Shown: positions 27,971-39,264 of the stretch, one piece after another
How positions within the stretch are numbered: position 1 is the first letter of the stretch
Layout of the letters: each line of letters begins with the position of its first letter
From: Phlyctochytrium arcticum
Lineage: Eukaryota; Chytridiomycota; Chytridiomycetes; Chytridiales; Chytridiaceae
Length of the DNA: 64,000 nucleotides
Reading direction: 5' to 3'
Assembly (NCBI GenBank): GCA_025602905.1
Contig: JAHLKI010000001.1
Span: 1,302,001 to 1,366,000 of the forward strand
The notes under the pieces: model-generated
Told to the model about the DNA's origin: nothing
Database searches by the model: none
Seen by the model: only the letters and a program-made list of their open reading frames with translations
Program-made: the position numbers and the translations under genes

Positions 27971-29838
27971 TCAATCCATTGCCATGTTCATAAGAATACT
28001 AGCGTCCTCGTCCAATTCTCCTTCAATGTCAAAGTCGTCATCGACCACACAATCGTCCGTTTGACCGGCCGTGAGCTCAACTACAGCGTTTACAGGGGTT
28101 AGACCACAGGCAGCAGCGATGCGCGCAGCTTCCCTCATGCGAGCTATTTCGCACCGCTTGGCGGTGTGGTCTACCGACCCGCATGCGCTACACTTGGGCT
28201 TCGCCCTGACAGCTTTGGCAGTTTTCTCGCGTTGCTGTTGCTCCTTTGCTACATGCGCCGACAACGTGGGGTTCGCCTTGGTAGACGTATCAGTTCTTTG
28301 GCGTTTGGATGATGTTGCGCGATGCTCCGCCAATGCATCTGCACGCTTGGTACGTTCAGTTTTGAGCACAGATCCGCTGAGAACGCCGACTTGGCTGAGC
28401 TGTTGCAAGGCTCGTTGCCGCTGAGAGGGCGTCTGAAGTGCGTCAAAACGTTTTTGCACCGCGGCCAGCTCCGCAAGAAAGCGCTCTTGATCTGTCACGG
28501 ATGGATTCGGGGGAAAGTACGCATCTTGGCCGGCATCACAAGGATCATATCTCCAATATTCGGGTAAAAGTCGTCGAGAACTTTCCATAAGGCTTGGACG
28601 GCTGCCGCATAGTCTTCAAGGGACGCCGCGTAGGTGACTGAATTCCACAGTTTCAGGATTTCCTGCTTAACTTCATCTGTGACATGGGGATATTTACGTA
28701 GCAGCTGGGCACCGACGTTTTCCACAATATGAAAAATACACAGCAGAACATGGATGCCTGAAAAGCGCGTAAATAAATATGAATCATTCTCATCAAAGAC
28801 TCAAAATTTACCTGGAAAGACCGACTCCAGTGCGTTTATCAAGGCAGGCGTGCAATCCACGAATGCAGTCTTCATCCCGCGGCTGCCTGCCAACAAACCG
28901 GCCAGATTCTTCACCGCCCAGGTATAATCTTCCTCAGTTTCACCGCGTAGGAAAGCATAGCCCACAGTAAATGACATCCCAGTGCTATCGATACCGAGGA
29001 TATTAAAAAGCGGCATTTGCCATTTGTTCGTCTTATACATGCAGTCCATGATGAGCACGTCTGGAAATTGCTGCAGTTTTGCAACACTCTTCTCGTGAGC
29101 AAAGAAGAGATGCGTTAACGTACCGTCATCACTAGTTTGATACGAAACCGAGTAAGGAGAGTCGGGCTGATGTAAACCATCTAGCAAGCACTCAATCGCC
29201 GATCTACCCTTCGCAGCTTCAACTTGCTCTTGGGTTCGAAAGTTCCGGATATCTTTATCAATCACAGGATGCTCGGGAAAGGTCAAACGAAACGACAGAA
29301 CCAACTCCTTCACAGCTGTCCGAGTATGTTGTCTCAGATACACCTTTTGATCTTCGGTGAACTGCCGATAAACGGGCATGGCTACTGGTGCGGCGCCTGC
29401 GTGATTGTGCTCCATGGCTGATCGAATTAGATACCAAAGATTCTGGGGACCTCTTAATCCTCTTTTGTCTTGGGAGACGTACTGTTGAAATTGGCATCCA
29501 CATCGCATGCTTGAACGATTTCGCTTTTTCTTATCCGTGTCAACAGCAACCTCTTCTTTCGCGCGAACGGACCCCCATCGAGTGCAACGAAGATAAAATT
29601 TCTCATTGTTGCTGGTTCGGACAAGAGCGAACCCATTGGCCTTGGCGTTCGCCTTCGCGTATTCAAGAAGTTCTTCAAGAGTATTGAAAGCTATTGCATC
29701 CGGCTCTGCATGGTCCCCCCTTTGAGATTCTTCACCGTTGAGCCCATTTGCATGAATTTGCTGAATCTCGGCGCTGCTCATGGATCCAGTTGCTGCTTTA
29801 GTAGCGTCAGAAAGGTCTAAACATGCCGCACCATTCAT
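27971..29838 (-). pseudogene. MULE/FAR1-type transposase, probably internally deleted
   Basis: Exon 1 (29838-28801) has a FAR1-like N-terminus, then the MULE core with Asp in FPDVLIMDCMYKTNKWQMP and Asp in MKTAFVDCTPALINALE. A middle exon (around 28725-28560) carries YAAAVQALWKVLDDFYP. The last frame (28588-27971) encodes a helical region and a CCHC zinc knuckle (CSACGSVDHTAKRC) with an acidic tail. Between them the usual segment with the third catalytic acid seems absent and the frames do not join cleanly, so the enzyme is likely dead. The arm boundary lies between the middle and last parts. Confidence 0.65.
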
Positions 29839-30014
29839 GACGATCTAGAGTCAAAATCATTTATACGTCTCTACCGGCGAAGGAAAGGCGAAGGGGGTCT
29901 TTACCTTGTACGGAGAGCTGGACAGTTGTGTGTGTGATGTAACTAAAAGGTGAGATCTTGCCTAGGATCTGCGAGATCTCGACTCTCGTCCTCACTCGAG
30001 AGTCGAGCGGAGCA

Positions 30015-30093
30015 GCGTCGTCAATATTTCAGGTGGCTGTGCGACTGTACGATTTCTAGCACGACCGTACTATTCCTAGTCACGCCCCGCGCG
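30015..30093 (-). repeat. MULE terminal inverted repeat, right
   Basis: Exact inverted match of 27766-27844. It lies outside the duplicated arm, so the right arm of the inverted repeat has no counterpart. Confidence 0.93.
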
Positions 30094-32576
30094 TCTAAGC
30101 GCTCCAAGCTCCCCAAGCCGCGCTGCGCGCATATCAGGTCTCCCCAGTCTCCAGATTCCCAGATCCCCAGGCCGCTACAGTACGAATTTTCAAGGGCAAA
30201 ACGCACAGAATACAGGGACCCAGCATCAAGGTTGGTTGGTGCTCCGGCATTCATCCATCTAGGTATCCGCTCTCGCTGTGCGGCTGTTTCCGTTGCCGGG
30301 TCGGAGGGGTAAAGAAGTGGACTCTACCACCTGATGGTGGGGTCCACCCTTCTATGTAGGGTAAAACCTTATCACAGAAGGCATCGGTATTGGGTGTCGG
30401 TACACAAGAGCTCGCACCCGAGCAGGATTCAAACACCTGGGTCGGCGTTTGGATGAAGAGTCCATGGATGTTTTTCGCTCGCTCAGAGTGTCCGCCGTAA
30501 CCTTTTTCCCAAGATGGGACAAGTGTGGTCTGCTGGCGAAAAGCTGTGCATACGTCTATTCTGGTCAATTACTAATCGGAAGCTTTTTCTACTCCCGCAT
30601 GAGACTGTCAAGCTGCTCAAGAGTTCTCACGACTTTTCACTACACAACTGCATGCCCGGGATCAGACTAGCAGCTAGTCGAAGAGAGCTTATCGTTCACT
30701 CTTTTCCCTGCTCCTTAACGTACCCCTCAAGAAGGTGGGTATAGACTTTAGCTGGTTACTGAAATAATGCATCAGACTTCTTACGAAATTCAGGCTAATG
30801 TCAGACAGATGATATCCATGATCGGGCTCTTCTTCAGCCTCATTATCTTTTTTTTGTATTGATCGTTTTTGGTAATGGGCACGGGGCACTTTTGGAGTGC
30901 TCATCCGACAAACGATCGTCCTATCTTTCTCTTTCATCTCGGCTGCCACTTTTGTGCATCCTCCTATCCTTGTTCTGTTTGACAATACTATAGTGAAGTT
31001 TCAGAGATGTCAATTTCTTGGATCCCAATCTTTTGTACTTGATGCTTTTCCGATCCAGCTCTCATTTTTTGTTGTTTACTGCAAAAGTGAAGAATTATCA
31101 CTACCATCCGCGGGAAAGGTCATGGCAGCGTATATCACAAATATCTATAAAACATTCATTAAACGTCAAAATGGATCAAAACCCTCCTCACTTTGGCACT
31201 CGACCTGCGCCCTTGGCAAACCGATACGGGTGCGATTCAACAAAATGGTTCTTGGCGTCAATGACTAAAACAACTCTAGAGAAAGAAAGAAATAGTCGAA
31301 AGATTTCTATTGCCGCCAGAATGTGATTGTCGTCTGTCCTGTTACCATTCAAGTCAGGACTTCTGCTCCGTTCACAAATTTCACACTTAACTGTACCGCC
31401 TTGAAAGTCACCGCTTCTCGTGCAAAGACTTCAGTGTTTTCAGCTAGTGCGCGGATGCGTTAATGCTTGCAGATGCCTTCGCCGTCCGAAGAGCGAAATG
31501 CAGAGCGGCCCATTCCGTCTTCTATAGATCTAATACTTCACAGCAAGAGTGACTTGGAAAGTAAAGGACATCTTGTCCAAAAACACCGAATACCTGCTCG
31601 TTGAGCTTATAAACGAATAAGCATTGTTCGGTGATGAGACGCGCGAGAATACACCTCACCTACAACTTGCAAAGCTCCTCACCAATCATTCGATTCCCAC
31701 CGACCACCAGAGATGACGGGGATTAACCGCAAGACTCGAGCAACTCATACCTGAACTAGAAAGGGGCCGATGTTTATGACGTGTGGGTGCAAGCAAGTCA
31801 TGCAAAAACATTGCGGCTTACCGCAACATGGATCAAGTTCCTGCTTTGTAAACACTCCAAGAGTGTTCGCGAGCCATGGGTGTGAGAGTGTGGAGAGCTA
31901 CCCAAAGATGTCCGAGTCCGCATCCTTCATCAACATTGGGAGAGAGTGAGTCGAAACTTCTACAATGATATTGCAAGTGACCAATCCTCGCATCTGAGAT
32001 AAAGTGTTATTCTTTTCGTGGTCAGTTGCGTTACAATTTTATCATGTCGATTCGTCACCCAGCTCGTCACCCCGTCGGAGTTTGAAGGCTGTGTATTCAA
32101 GATAGCTACAGTTTGGTATTATGGGGGAGGTTTTCGGAGGCAAAGTCATGTTATAGGAGCCCTCCCTTTGTCAAAAATTGCCGAATATCATGAAATGTTC
32201 ATGAGGAGTGTGCCCATCTTGCGGCAATTTGCTTTCACATTGTTGTTTATATGCCACACGCATAGCATAATCTGCGAACAAGTATCTGATTCAGGCACGC
32301 ATATTGTTCACGTGGACAAGTTCTCACCTGTATACCTTGAGATTCCCAGCCTCCTTCGCGTGTCAAAACTTGATACAAAGCTTTATCATGGTCAACTGTC
32401 TGTATTTCTAGTTTAGTAATCCATCTCGTGATAAATAGTGTGAAGTGTAAACATACAACTGATTTCGGTCGGAAGGACAAGACACTTTCAAGTTACTCAA
32501 GAGCCCAAAGATAATCAGGTATAGCTTCGGACGGGAGAAAAACAACAGCAATCGTGAAAATCTAACAACAAAGTGG
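30094..32576. other. Spacer of the inverted repeat, no gene seen
   Basis: About 2.5 kb between the MULE end and a second MULE relic. Small frames on both strands show no family resemblance or splice support. The symmetry centre of the inverted repeat (between 31975 and 31976) lies here, but there is no local palindrome at that point. Confidence 0.45.
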
Positions 32577-33511
32577 TTAGCAGACGATCCACTGAAAGGC
32601 GATAACCCGTCCGTACGCTGTTAGTACCGGTAACTCCCACGACGTGCAATAACTTAAGGAACAATGTAAATTAGATAGCATTTTGTTTTCATACCATTGG
32701 ATTCTCACCTTATACTTGGTTTTGTTCGTCTTATATGTACAATCGAACATAAAGCTAATGTTTGAGTGTTTTCTGGCCATTTCCAGCATGTTGTTGAATG
32801 CGACAAACAATCTGCGGAGCTCATAGTCTACATCACCGGAAGTTTCAGCGTCCGAACCAGATTGGGTACTCAAAGGCTGCAAGTCCTCAACATAGGTTAG
32901 CTCATTGGCTTCCCTTCCCCTCTTAAGTTCTTCGCGTAGTTGTTCACAGTCGCTTCGTCCTGTGAAGTTTCTTAGCATAATGCGTTTGTGTTGATATTCG
33001 CAAGTGACTGGCCTACCATCGAACACAACGCGTTTGAGTGCCTGTTTATAGTTTGACACACATCTCTGTGTCAATAGTGTTCGGGGACTTTTTTTTTTGA
33101 ACAATTCCACGATGTCTGCAGGGGAGTGTGGCGGAGGGTGAGGAGTAGATTGATTTCACCAACCACTTCCGGTGTTTGAGTGAACTTTCGCGCCCCAACG
33201 TAGTCCACTAGATGTGCCCATTCTTCACATTTGTCATGCCCAATATGCTGAACATGATTGCTGTCGGGTTTCAATATCCACGGGCTAGTAGGTCTTCCTT
33301 TCATGGATCCCCCGGTCAGGACAAGTACGAACTGACATTCTTTTGCTTTCCTCGTGGGCTTCGTTCGCAAAACTGCAGAGATCGGCTGCTGGACATAGGT
33401 AGCTTTCGCTTCGCACTTGAGCTCGTGATAGATTTCGACGCTGTTGGACCGATCCTTCCTTGCTCGCCTAGTGTTGAGGCTGAAGCCACACTCCATTGCC
33501 CACGTTTGCAA
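32577..33511 (-). pseudogene. Second MULE/FAR1-type transposase relic
   Basis: The upstream frame has a FAR1-like DNA-binding stretch (RARKDRSNSVEIYHELKCEA). The downstream frame has the MULE hallmark FMFDCTYKTNKTKYKV, then breaks into unrelated sequence. No second Asp, Glu or zinc knuckle can be followed, and no clear ATG starts the upstream frame. A degenerate copy of a family different from the 27971-29838 one. Confidence 0.6.
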
Positions 33512-33842
33512 GTCATGATAGGCAGTTTCAAAGTCTTGTCAAGGACCGGGCGGCATTGGTAAATGGGCCTCCCACGGCACTTCTGGCGCTTGTGGCTCTT
33601 CGTTGCTCATGGTAGTGGCTGGGAAGATTTTAAGATCTTGGGAACCAAAAATTTCAAGATCTCGAGTAAGGTGGCTGTGTACGCACTTAGCCATTATTGC
33701 GCGCATTAACCCCCTTTTCAGAAAGTTCGGTCGCAGCGTGCGGTCAGCGTGGTCGGCCTCTTCGCACATGACCATTCACCCAGCCATTGACCAACTTACT
33801 TACACCTTACCTGTTCATCAACCTCGTCTCCCGTCAACCGTT
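33512..33842. other. Short gap, no gene seen
   Basis: Non-coding between the MULE relic and the Crinkler-like gene on the opposite strand. Probably holds the promoter of the latter. Confidence 0.4.
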
Positions 33843-35394
33843 ATGGAGGTGCATCCACCAACTTTCCTGACCAAATCCATAGAAGACCTCTTCAGCACAT
33901 TGGAGGACGTTCACCGCACAGTTCCCCCTGCACTGATAGCACCCCCCACATGGCCGACGGAACTGCCAAAGGCTATGGAGCCGGAGAGGATGAGCGCTGG
34001 ATTTGTGTACCGCAAAGTACTTGGGGCTCTGTGGAAAGAGCTGAAAGACCCTGTTAGAATGCGCAACAAACCAGGTCCGTTGCTTTCGAATTGTCGTCGT
34101 AGCTATCATGACATTTTGACACTTTCTGTTACTCCTAGGGATTGTGCTGATGGGTGCACCAGGAGTGGGCAAATCAGTCATTTTGTATCTACTGGTTCTT
34201 TTGTGTATTCACAAAAGAAATATGTCGTTATTTGCATAGTAAGTTTGCTTCCTCAAACGTCTTCTGTGCTATTTCGAATCACTGATTTGTTGACTTCTTA
34301 CACCTGGTAGCCTCGTGCAGATGATTGGAATAGAATGACCAATGCCGCGGCAGTGCTTTACTTTGCCGACCGGGTCCATGCAGCACTGGTGGCTGCCGGG
34401 GAGGAGGTGCCCACTTTCCTTCAGGTACCGCCCGGATTAGAGTCATGGCGGTTTGTAGACACACAGAGGATAAGCCCACCAAACGTCGGGCAAGTAATGA
34501 TGATGCTGTCAAAAATCAGAACGTAAGCGGTATTATGTTTAGAGCTATGGAGCAGCATTTCTGAACTTTCATCTTAAAGGAGGCGTAACAATCCTGTTCC
34601 GGTTATTTTCGCAATTGGTGAAGTGAACGGACTAACTCCAGATAAGAAAAATACACAGTCTTGGTCCACTGCCTATTTCCTGGAATCGCACGTGGTAAGG
34701 TTCATCATCAACGGGGGCTATACACCTCTCTTTAATGGAACATATAGTTTCGACTCGTCTCGGGAACCCCCGACGCAGCGTATCACGATGCCATTCCGCA
34801 AGCATATTACGGGAGAGTCATCCGGAGGATTGGAACGCTGAGTGAATCCGAGTTTTATGCGTGGACGCAGTGTGAACAGTTTTTTGGACCTGTGGCGGAT
34901 GCGGTGCGGGCGGTGGAAGGAGAAGAAGCGAGCGCCCTTTTGCGCGTGCTATATGTTGAAACGGGTGGTGTCCCGCGAGACTTGATACGGTTTTGCGAGA
35001 TGGGAGAAGAACTGATGTCACCTGCGGACCCCCTTGCTGTGTCGGTGGCCACCATCCGAGATCAGCTTTATAGCATCCTGAACGACTACAGATCCGAGAC
35101 AGCCATGGTAATTTAGAGTGGGCCTCTATCTCTCTCCGCATCTCAATTTTGCTAATCCCCTGCTACAACAGTGGGCAGAGCGACGCTATAAAAAGTGGTC
35201 AAGGAGCCATGCGCATATTCCGTATGAAATAGAGCATGTGAACAAACGGCTGTTTGACATCATGTCTGGGAACAGAGAGAGGGACCACTGCAGCAATGCA
35301 ACCATCAGTATGTGGTGACAATGGGGTTACCTTGCGCCGACCAGATTCGTTATCAGTACAATCTCGTCATTCCTCTCTCTGCCATTCATCCCGC
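33843..35394 (+). pseudogene. Crinkler-like P-loop NTPase, 3' end cut by the inverted-repeat arm
   Basis: Exon 1 starts MEVHPPTFLTKSIEDLFSTL. After an intron, exon 2 reads GIVLMGAPGVGKSVILYLL (Walker A GAPGVGKS). Later exons give WNRMTNAAAVLYFADRVHAA, a Walker-B-like VPVIFAIGEVNG, ITMPFRKHITG, ETGGVPRDLIRFCE and NKRLFDIMSG. This is the order seen in the NTPase part of Crinkler-type effectors, proteins that pair such an NTPase with a C-terminal nuclease. Several 50-70 nt introns are needed. The last frame (35312 onward, YVVTMGLPCADQ... to SAIHPA) meets the right arm at 35395 and is fused to MULE sequence, so any nuclease domain is missing. Confidence 0.55.
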
Positions 35395-35980
35395 TTGGAG
35401 ATATGATCCTTGTGATGCCGGCCAAGATGCGTACTTTCCCCCGAATCCATCCGTGACAGATCAAGAGCGCTTTCTTGCGGAGCTGGCCGCGGTGCAAAAA
35501 CGTTTTGACGCACTTCAGACGCCCTCTCAGCGGCAACGAGCCTTGCAACAGCTCAGCCAAGTCGGCGTTCTCAGCGGATCTGTGCTCAAAACTGAACGTA
35601 CCAAGCGTGCAGATGCATTGGCGGAGCATCGCGCAACATCATCCAAACGCCAAAGAACTGATACGTCTACCAAGGCGAACCCCACGTTGTCGGCGCATGT
35701 AGCAAAGGAGCAACAGCAACGCGAGAAAACTGCCAAAGCTGTCAGGGCGAAGCCCAAGTGTAGCGCATGCGGGTCGGTAGACCACACCGCCAAGCGGTGC
35801 GAAATAGCTCGCATGAGGGAAGCTGCGCGCATCGCTGCTGCCTGTGGTCTAACCCCTGTAAACGCTGTAGTTGAGCTCACGGCCGGTCAAACGGACGATT
35901 GTGTGGTCGATGACGACTTTGACATTGAAGGAGAATTGGACGAGGACGCTAGTATTCTTATGAACATGGCAATGGATTGA
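35312..35980 (+). pseudogene. Chimeric reading frame across the inner arm junction
   Basis: An open frame of 222 codons whose first 28 are the tail of the Crinkler-like gene and the rest is the MULE zinc-knuckle end (CSACGSVDHTAKRC). It is created by the duplication breakpoint at 35394/35395, where the left and right sequences share TTGGAG. Probably not a functional gene, though the frame runs through cleanly. Confidence 0.6.
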
Positions 35981-36106
35981 TTAGCCTATCGTTTAGAATA
36001 GCTTATGCGTAGATATACAAGTACTGTAAGACACCTTTATCGTGCCTGTCATCATTCTCTCGGACCGTTTCAATCTTCAAATCTGGCTGCCAGCCCAGTC
36101 ACAGAC

Positions 36107-36185
36107 GCGTCGTCAATATTTCAGGTGGCTGTGCGACTGTACGATTTCTAGCACGACCGTACTATTCCTAGTCACGCCCCGCGCG
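36107..36185 (-). repeat. MULE terminal repeat, copy in right arm
   Basis: Exact copy of 27766-27844 in inverse orientation. It has no partner on this side, because the other MULE end was not duplicated. Confidence 0.92.
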
Positions 36186-36242
36186 AGACACTGCCGCGAG
36201 CCGCGACTGTCGCTAATAGCACACTTAATCTTGACTATCATA

Positions 36243-37851
36243 ATGTCTGGATTTGTGATGGAAAAGAAATCCTGGGAAGAGAAAGGTAATTACCACGCGT
36301 TTCAGCCAAATCATCATATTAAAGCAGCCCTGCTCATTCTACTTTATCGCTGCAGTGAACGAGTATCTCGAGAACACCGAGCGGCAATCGTACCTGTCTT
36401 TTTTGAAAAGATACGCCGTGGGAAACTCGACTGTACAGACCACGTACCCATCGCGAGGAAAGTTTCACGATGAAGTTCTGAGATTGTACGGACAAGGATG
36501 TGCCAACCGAAAAATTGATGCAAATATGGGCGGAACGGTATTTTTGTGACCTTTTCTGTAATCTACGAGAAGATTGTCCTAAAGCGATATATCGCGTGAA
36601 CAGCGTCGAGAAATTAAAGAGGTCCTGGATCAAGTATTTCCATCCACGACAAGCGTTGTCATTGGAGGAAAGTCAACCGCAATCATCCAGAATGGGAGCC
36701 GCAATAAGGCAATTGTGGAGGGGTCCCAAAACAAAAGCGCTGGCGTAATGCAGACCGGCAATGATAATTTCGCAAAAATTGTCGAATCCCGCAAACGACC
36801 AGCCGAGAATGACTCCGATGAAAAAGTTGATGATGCCTATGTGGACAAGGTCATCAAAATGATGAAGTCACCGCTAGAGGAGACGGCACAACTGGGTCGT
36901 ATCACCTTCCAGTTGTACCAAGATTTTCGTTGCTTTTATGGACCTTTGAAGGCGGTACTGCCGGTTGCACTGCTCAACGAAGAACCAATCTCAATCAGCG
37001 CATCCCTAGTTGGGAAGCTCGCTCGCGAGCTTGACCTCTTGGTAAAGAAAGGCTCAATCAAGGCTATTCTCCCACAAAAATTCTGGCTCCGATGGTTCAC
37101 GAAAGCCGAGAAACCAACCATTGAAGATGATGTCGCCAAACAACTCTTCAAGTGCGTAGAGGATCATGCCCTGACGGGTGATTTGCAAGAAGCAAATAGC
37201 CGTACATTGTGGGAAGAATTATTGAAAATTGCTGTGCTGCAAGCACATTGCCCACCCCCCGTCAATTACTGTAATGAGATTCTTCATAGGTTCCATGGAA
37301 ATGCCGTAAAAGGGAGTGGCCGTTCCGACTTTGGCTTCCGAATCGTGAGGGACTATGAGTTTACCGCCTTACTCACTGAATGTGAGCCTGCAGGGAACAA
37401 TGCTGCTCACAAGGATAGCGTGATGGGACCTGCCGAAGCCATTTTCGAACTGAATCGAATACTGGGAACGACAGTGTGGGGCCCTGCAGATTTGGAGTTT
37501 GTTTCCATACACGTGCTTCTGGCCGGACACTCGTACATAAAATTCAGTCGGCTATATCCACGGTTCATCAACAATCTGGTTCAGTACACTCTGGAGCCCG
37601 GACCGACTTTTACCGTTCGGACCGCCAATAAAAGCCAAAATATCATCAAGGCCTTTGAACTGTACCGTTACGTCGACACGGTTGTCACAAAGGACATGGA
37701 AAAGCTTTATCAATTCCTGACCCGAAACTCTTCCGGACCAGCACCACTATTCGATGCTCTGCCTATACTTCCGACAACTGCTCCGAGAGCGCGTTCTTCG
37801 CCCGGCTTTACTCCCCAAAAGAAGCGGGTCAGGTGCTTGAGCAATTCATAG
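36243..37851 (+). CDS. 490-aa three-exon protein of unknown family (right copy)
   Basis: Exons 36243-36285, 36356-36537 and 36604-37851; the sums are 75 and 415 codons. Sequence and splice sites are identical to the left copy. The single nearby difference (37900 T against 26051 G) lies just downstream of the stop. The same MULE end lies 58 bp upstream, so any promoter within that distance is shared. Confidence 0.6.
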
Positions 37852-38555
37852 TCGCACCCGTACTTAAATTTGCGAGTTGCTACGGTGGCTACGCGTGCAT
37901 CTTTTTCTCACATGGACTACTTAAGGCCAAATTAAGGCTCAGCATTTTCATGGAAAAGAGGAAAAGTCGTAGTGTGGAGGATGCGCATTAGCAGCAATTT
38001 TGGTTCCATGCCCCTATACTCGCAAAGTAAGCTTTTATTCATCCACTTTAAAACCAAAAGTTATAACTTTTACGCAGACTTTGTTCAGTTCTTGGGCTAG
38101 TATCCTGCGTTTCTCTTTATTGTTCGATTATACTGTTCTTTTCGGGGTAAGTGACAAAAAGATGGTGTTTTGAAAGGCGGATTTTGATTACTTTTGCAGG
38201 GATCATACGTGAATGAAGCATATACGCATCATATCTTGCTCCCGTATAAATTGGTTTTCGCTTCGCGATGTGACAATGTAAATATTTTTTTCAGAAAAAG
38301 TGAGAGATAGCTGGCTTCGTTCTCGCGCAAATAAACTGGGTCCGCCGCTGATGGGCAAAAAATCCCGCATGGGATACTGTATTCTATAGCCCGATGTGGA
38401 GGTATATTCTATCGGTGTCTAGAAAATATAGGCATCACAGAGTGTTTGTTGCTTCCATACGAAGTGTATTGTGCAAAGAGCTAAAACACCGGGGGGTCTT
38501 GCAGATGATATTCAAGATGTGAGAATATGAGAATTTTTTTTGTCGTTAGGATAAA
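37852..38555. other. Gap between the 490-aa gene and element 2 genes (right copy)
   Basis: Mirror image of 25396-26099 with two base differences. No gene seen. Confidence 0.5.
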
Positions 38556-38726
38556 ATGGATAATGAAGAAGAATTTCTTGAGACATATAAATTATTAAAT
38601 GAGATCGAAGCACGAAACAAGAAGGAAAAGCCACAAAAAAGAATTGAAAAGTCACAAAAAGAAAAATTAGACAAAGTACTGACACAACTAGAGAAAGCAC
38701 TCAAGACTTTAAACAAATTACTCTAA
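38556..38726 (+). CDS. 56-aa coiled-coil microprotein, element 2 (right copy)
   Basis: Identical to the left copy. The start is preceded by T8, then GTCGTTAGGATAAA. A 27-nt T-rich gap separates it from the 160-aa coiled-coil gene that it resembles. Confidence 0.6.
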   Translation: MDNEEEFLETYKLLNEIEARNKKEKPQKRIEKSQKEKLDKVLTQLEKALKTLNKLL

Positions 38727-38753
38727 TTTTTTTTTTGTTTTGTACATGATAAA

Positions 38754-39236
38754 ATGAATACTGAAGAAGACGCTTTACTTGAACCACAAGAAACTAGTCC
38801 GGTACAAGATGTTGTACAAGAACCTGTACGGGAAGCAGTACAACAAGAAGAAGAACCAACAGCTACTGTAATTGAAGAAGCACCCAAGAAAAAGAGGCAG
38901 ATGTCTGAGAAGCAAAAGGAAGCTCTACGCAAAGCGCAAGAGTCGAGGAAGATTCAATTGAATACTATGCAGAAACAACGGGATGAAGAAAGAGAACAAT
39001 TGGAATATCAGAGGAAAATTGAAGAGGCCTACAACTTGGTGAATCAATTAGAAGAACGTAAACGACAAGAAAAAGAACAGAAACGTCTCGAACGGTTACA
39101 AAAGAAACAATTGAGAGAACAGAAGAATACGCAAGTCAAACCAAAGGCCCAAAAGAAACAACCAGAAGCAAAAACTAAACAAGTTGAAAAAAAAGTAGTT
39201 GAAGAAGAAAACTTTGGCGGAATATTCGGGTATTGA
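38754..39236 (+). CDS. Charged coiled-coil protein with FGGIFGY tail (right copy)
   Basis: Identical to the left copy (160 aa). Followed after a 28-nt T-tract gap by the capsid-like gene in the same direction. Confidence 0.7.
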   Translation: MNTEEDALLEPQETSPVQDVVQEPVREAVQQEEEPTATVIEEAPKKKRQMSEKQKEALRKAQESRKIQLNTMQKQRDEEREQLEYQRKIEEAYNLVNQLEERKRQEKEQKRLERLQKKQLREQKNTQVKPKAQKKQPEAKTKQVEKKVVEEENFGGIFGY

Positions 39237-39264
39237 TTTTTTTTATATATTCATTAAGTAAACC

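Larger units (their letters stand above)
22571..28556 (+). repeat. Left arm of 6-kb inverted repeat
   Basis: 5,986 bp, the reverse complement of 35395-41380 with no length differences: positions pair as x and 63951-x throughout. I found two mismatches (25540 G against 38411 A; 26051 G against 37900 T). The outer edge lies inside the terminal region of element 2, after GGGCAACCGCC. The inner edge lies inside the MULE transposase gene. It carries five genes, all duplicated. Confidence 0.97.
27766..30093. mobile_element. MULE (Mutator-like) transposon, complete between terminal repeats
   Basis: 79-bp perfect terminal inverted repeats (27766-27844 and 30015-30093) enclose a FAR1/MULE-type transposase gene on the minus strand. 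Both flanks show TCT, but no 8-10 bp target duplication is visible. The inner edge of the left arm of the large inverted repeat cuts through this element at 28556. Confidence 0.8.

Noticed and set aside
27763..30096. TCT on both sides of the MULE as a 3-bp target duplication
   Set aside because: Mutator-like elements normally leave 8-11 bp; three bases can match by chance and longer flanks differ.
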